NCBI RefSeq assembly: GCF_036026595.1
Contig: NZ_JARZFX010000002.1
Location: 558,001 to 622,000, forward strand
Direction: 5' to 3'
DNA: 64,000 bases
DNA from: Virgibacillus_P tibetensis
Lineage (GTDB): Bacteria > Bacillota > Bacilli > Bacillales > Amphibacillaceae
The translations under genes and the position numbers were made by a program. Below, in pieces: positions 62,066 through 64,000 of the stretch; positions within the stretch are counted from its first letter, which is position 1, and every line of letters begins with the position of its first letter. The notes beneath the pieces are model-generated. The model searched no databases and was not told the DNA's origin. It was given only the letters and a program-made list of their open reading frames with translations.

Positions 62066-62233
62066 TCATTCGGAACGAACGTAGTCAGGTTCAGTGTAAT
62101 TTGCTTTTCTTTTATAAACAACTTCTGTATCGCTTCGTCGTACAGCTCCTCGAGCTGGTCTTACTGCTTTACCGACTTTGTGTGAGCTTTTATCTACCCG
62201 CTCTTTTGTTAAATGCGGTGGGTTTTTCTTCAT
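62066..62233 (-). CDS. Small basic protein, unrecognised
   Basis: A 55-codon frame coupled to the one before it: its ATG shares bases with the upstream stop as TAATG, and GGAGGTGATGCTTA lies just before. It is strongly basic (KKNPPHLTKERVDKSSHKVG, RPARGAVRRSDTEVVYKRK). I do not recognise it. The coupling and ribosome-binding site argue that it is real, but there is no outside support. Confidence 0.45.
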   Translation of the reverse strand: MKKNPPHLTKERVDKSSHKVGKAVRPARGAVRRSDTEVVYKRKANYTEPDYVRSE

Positions 62234-62475
62234 TAAGCATCACCTCCAAAGATATGATTAGCTACCCTTAGTAGTTCATGGTTGTTGATGAATAAGATAT
62301 CTATTTCGTCTTCACTTAACTTTCTTGAACCACTCAAATGGATAGTGGCAACTAAATTCTTTCCTATAAGATAGCATAATAAGTATGTTGCTACAACGTA
62401 GTTATCCTTGAGAATGACTATATCTTCACTATTAAGGAAACTATTGACAACATGTATTTTCTCTTCCTCTGGCAT
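62233..62475 (-). CDS. Small protein downstream of tctA, unrecognised
   Basis: An 80-codon frame starting 9 nt after the tctA stop, with GAGG 11 nt before the ATG inside the tctA end. It has a hydrophobic middle (YVVATYLLCYLIGKNLVATI, about 26-45) and an acidic-helical end (SEDEIDILFINNHELLRVAN). No family comes to mind. It may extend upstream within tctA to residue 118, but that part is a shadow of tctA. It is followed by the coupled basic ORF. Confidence 0.45.
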   Translation of the reverse strand: MPEEEKIHVVNSFLNSEDIVILKDNYVVATYLLCYLIGKNLVATIHLSGSRKLSEDEIDILFINNHELLRVANHIFGGDA

Positions 62476-62483
62476 TCCAACGT

Positions 62484-63989
62484 TTACCTCGCACCAGCTT
62501 TTCTGCTTTGCCATATGGTGAACGCAATGGATAAGACACCGAGTATTAGGAAAGTCAATGAAATTGGACGTGTCAGGAATAGCGTCCAATTGGGATCTGA
62601 CATAAATGCCCGGCGCAAGTTCACTTCAGCAATTGGTCCAAGGATAACTCCAATAATGATAGGAGCCAGTGCGAATTTATATTTCGTGAAAAAGTAGCCG
62701 ACAATTCCAATTATAAACAGCAAATATATATCTGTTATGCGATTATTTAATACAAACGTACCTGTTACACATAACACCATAATCAACGGAACTAGTATTT
62801 GTGCCGGTATCTCCGTGACTCGAATAAAGTACCGAATACCCAGGAACTGTGTAATTAGCATGAAAAAGGATGCCACTAAAAAAGCTAAGAAGATACCCCC
62901 AACAATATTTGGCTCATTTGTAATAAGCAATGGTCCTGGATTTACTCCATGAACCATCAAGGCCGATAATAATACTGCTGTCACCGCTGAACCTGGTATA
63001 CCTAAAGCAATAGTAGGGATTAAATCCCCGCCAACAGTAGAGTTGTTACCCGCTTCGGAAGCAACTACTCCTTCTTCATGACCAGTACCAAACTTCTCCG
63101 ACTCTTTCGACCACTTTTTTGCTTGATCGTATGCAATTATATTAGCAATACTTCCTCCAGCACCTGGAATAGCACCAATAATGGAGCCGATAGCGGAAGA
63201 GCGAATGAGATTGACTGGTTTCCTTATTATAGAAATGAATGTTTCTTTCGGTTTCAACACAAACTGAATACCTTTTACTTTATCTTCCTGTTTTTGTTGA
63301 ATATCCCTATCCAGTTCAGACCGTTCCACCGAATTAAGCAATCTTGAAATAGCAAACATACCAATCAATACTACTAGGAAAGGTATACCAGCACGTAGCA
63401 CTTGCATGTCAAAAGAAAAACGGGTAATACCAGCAATTGGATCTGCACCAACTGTCGCAATTAACAAGCCAAATAAACCAGCTATCAGGCCTTTTAGAAT
63501 CGAATCCCCTGTCACACTTGCTATGATAGTCAAGGCCGCAACAATTAAGGAAAACATCTCCCATGGACCAAACTTAAGTGCCAGATTGGCAATTTGGGGT
63601 GCAATGGATACGAGTAGAAAAAGACTGATAATCGAACTTAGAAAGGATGCCCAAATACCAAGAGATAAGGCTTTCCCCGGCTGTCCTTTCCGAGACATTG
63701 GATAGGCATCAAAAGTAGTTGCTACGGAAGAAGGTGTTCCAGGAATTCCAAGCAAAGCTGCTGTAATAAGCCCACCAGACATACCACCAACAAGAACACC
63801 AATCATTGCTGCCACACCAGTAATCGGCTCCATTCCAAACGTTAATGGCAGGGTTAGTACGATTGCCATCGTCACAGTAAACCCGGGAATTAATCCAGCT
63901 AAAATACCTGCGATAACCCCTAACAAGATGACTACTAAGATGTGTAATTGAAAAATTTCACTTATTCCGAGCAATAATAAATCAAGCAT
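62484..63989 (-). CDS. tctA: Tripartite tricarboxylate transporter large permease TctA
   Basis: A 501-residue membrane protein with about twelve segments, the large subunit of a TTT uptake system for citrate-like acids. Marks: LGVIAGILAGLIPGFTVTMA near residue 25, GGMSGGLITAALLGIPGTPSS near 68-88 (quoted in part), IGAIPGAGGSIANIIAYDQAKKWS and GSAVTAVLLSALMVHGVNPGPLL. The start is 11 nt from the window edge; TctB and TctC presumably lie beyond it. No TctB follows on this side. Confidence 0.93.
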   Translation of the reverse strand: MLDLLLLGISEIFQLHILVVILLGVIAGILAGLIPGFTVTMAIVLTLPLTFGMEPITGVAAMIGVLVGGMSGGLITAALLGIPGTPSSVATTFDAYPMSRKGQPGKALSLGIWASFLSSIISLFLLVSIAPQIANLALKFGPWEMFSLIVAALTIIASVTGDSILKGLIAGLFGLLIATVGADPIAGITRFSFDMQVLRAGIPFLVVLIGMFAISRLLNSVERSELDRDIQQKQEDKVKGIQFVLKPKETFISIIRKPVNLIRSSAIGSIIGAIPGAGGSIANIIAYDQAKKWSKESEKFGTGHEEGVVASEAGNNSTVGGDLIPTIALGIPGSAVTAVLLSALMVHGVNPGPLLITNEPNIVGGIFLAFLVASFFMLITQFLGIRYFIRVTEIPAQILVPLIMVLCVTGTFVLNNRITDIYLLFIIGIVGYFFTKYKFALAPIIIGVILGPIAEVNLRRAFMSDPNWTLFLTRPISLTFLILGVLSIAFTIWQSRKAGAR

Positions 63990-64000
63990 TTTGCATCATC

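Noticed and set aside
62452..62589. N-terminal extension of the 80-residue ORF into tctA
   Set aside because: It lies wholly inside the tctA coding region in another frame and has no ribosome-binding site.

Overview
The window comes from a low-GC Gram-positive chromosome, most likely a halotolerant or marine member of the Bacillaceae (Oceanobacillus/Virgibacillus-like). The basis is AGGAGG-type ribosome-binding sites with frequent TTG and GTG starts, sigma-A-type promoters, short lipoprotein signals ending in a single Cys, a complete proline set (proC, proB, proA), an NhaC-type antiporter and many sodium-coupled or TRAP transporters. The genus is an inference. I saw no rRNA, tRNA or CRISPR array.

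Most of the window is a chain of small catabolic cassettes, each holding a regulator, a transporter and a few enzymes. From left to right: 1-4.1 kb, an FCD-GntR regulator, DUF2848 protein, nitrilase-family amidase and TRAP transporter; 10.2-15.5 kb, a FadR-like regulator, CitE-like lyase, class III CoA-transferase, TRAP-like permease and a frameshifted RraA-type aldolase; 16.6-21.1 kb, a degenerate AAA+ regulator divergent from isoaspartyl dipeptidase and an NhaC antiporter; 22.1-31.1 kb, an M20 amidohydrolase, RpiR regulator, peptide ABC transporter and N-acylamino-acid racemase/epimerase; 31.5-32.4 kb, a second nitrilase-family enzyme; 33.1-36.5 kb, proline synthesis; 37.3-47.3 kb, PanD with a dicarboxylate symporter, an APC permease, a UTRA-GntR regulator, an amidohydrolase and an SSS symporter; 49.2-53.8 kb, a TrmB regulator, BKACE enzyme, cyclase and an SSS symporter fused to winged-helix domains; 54.2-56.4 kb, creatininase and an APC permease; 56.6-61.6 kb, a tartrate/D-malate dehydrogenase with a TRAP transporter and divergent GntR; 62.1-64 kb, TctA and two small ORFs.

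Two stretches differ from this plan. At 4.5-9.3 kb there is a defence-like accessory patch: an AbaSI/PvuRts1I-like modification-dependent endonuclease, an IS3-family element, a broken DUF4062 gene and a DUF6119/TIGR04141 gene. At 47.7-48.9 kb a second copy of the endonuclease segment (about 1.16 kb) sits between catabolic cassettes, carrying a premature stop. The IS element landed inside the first copy, so the second copy shows roughly how the site looked before insertion.

Several regulators have inverted repeats beside their genes that look like operators. A 13-bp motif recurs upstream of panD, the 40-kb APC permease and the 45.8-kb SSS symporter, suggesting one regulon around the UTRA-GntR gene. 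The spacers hold many fossils (ComM fragments, a fused TRAP permease fragment, a racemase copy, two IS1182-like transposases) and dispersed hairpin repeats.
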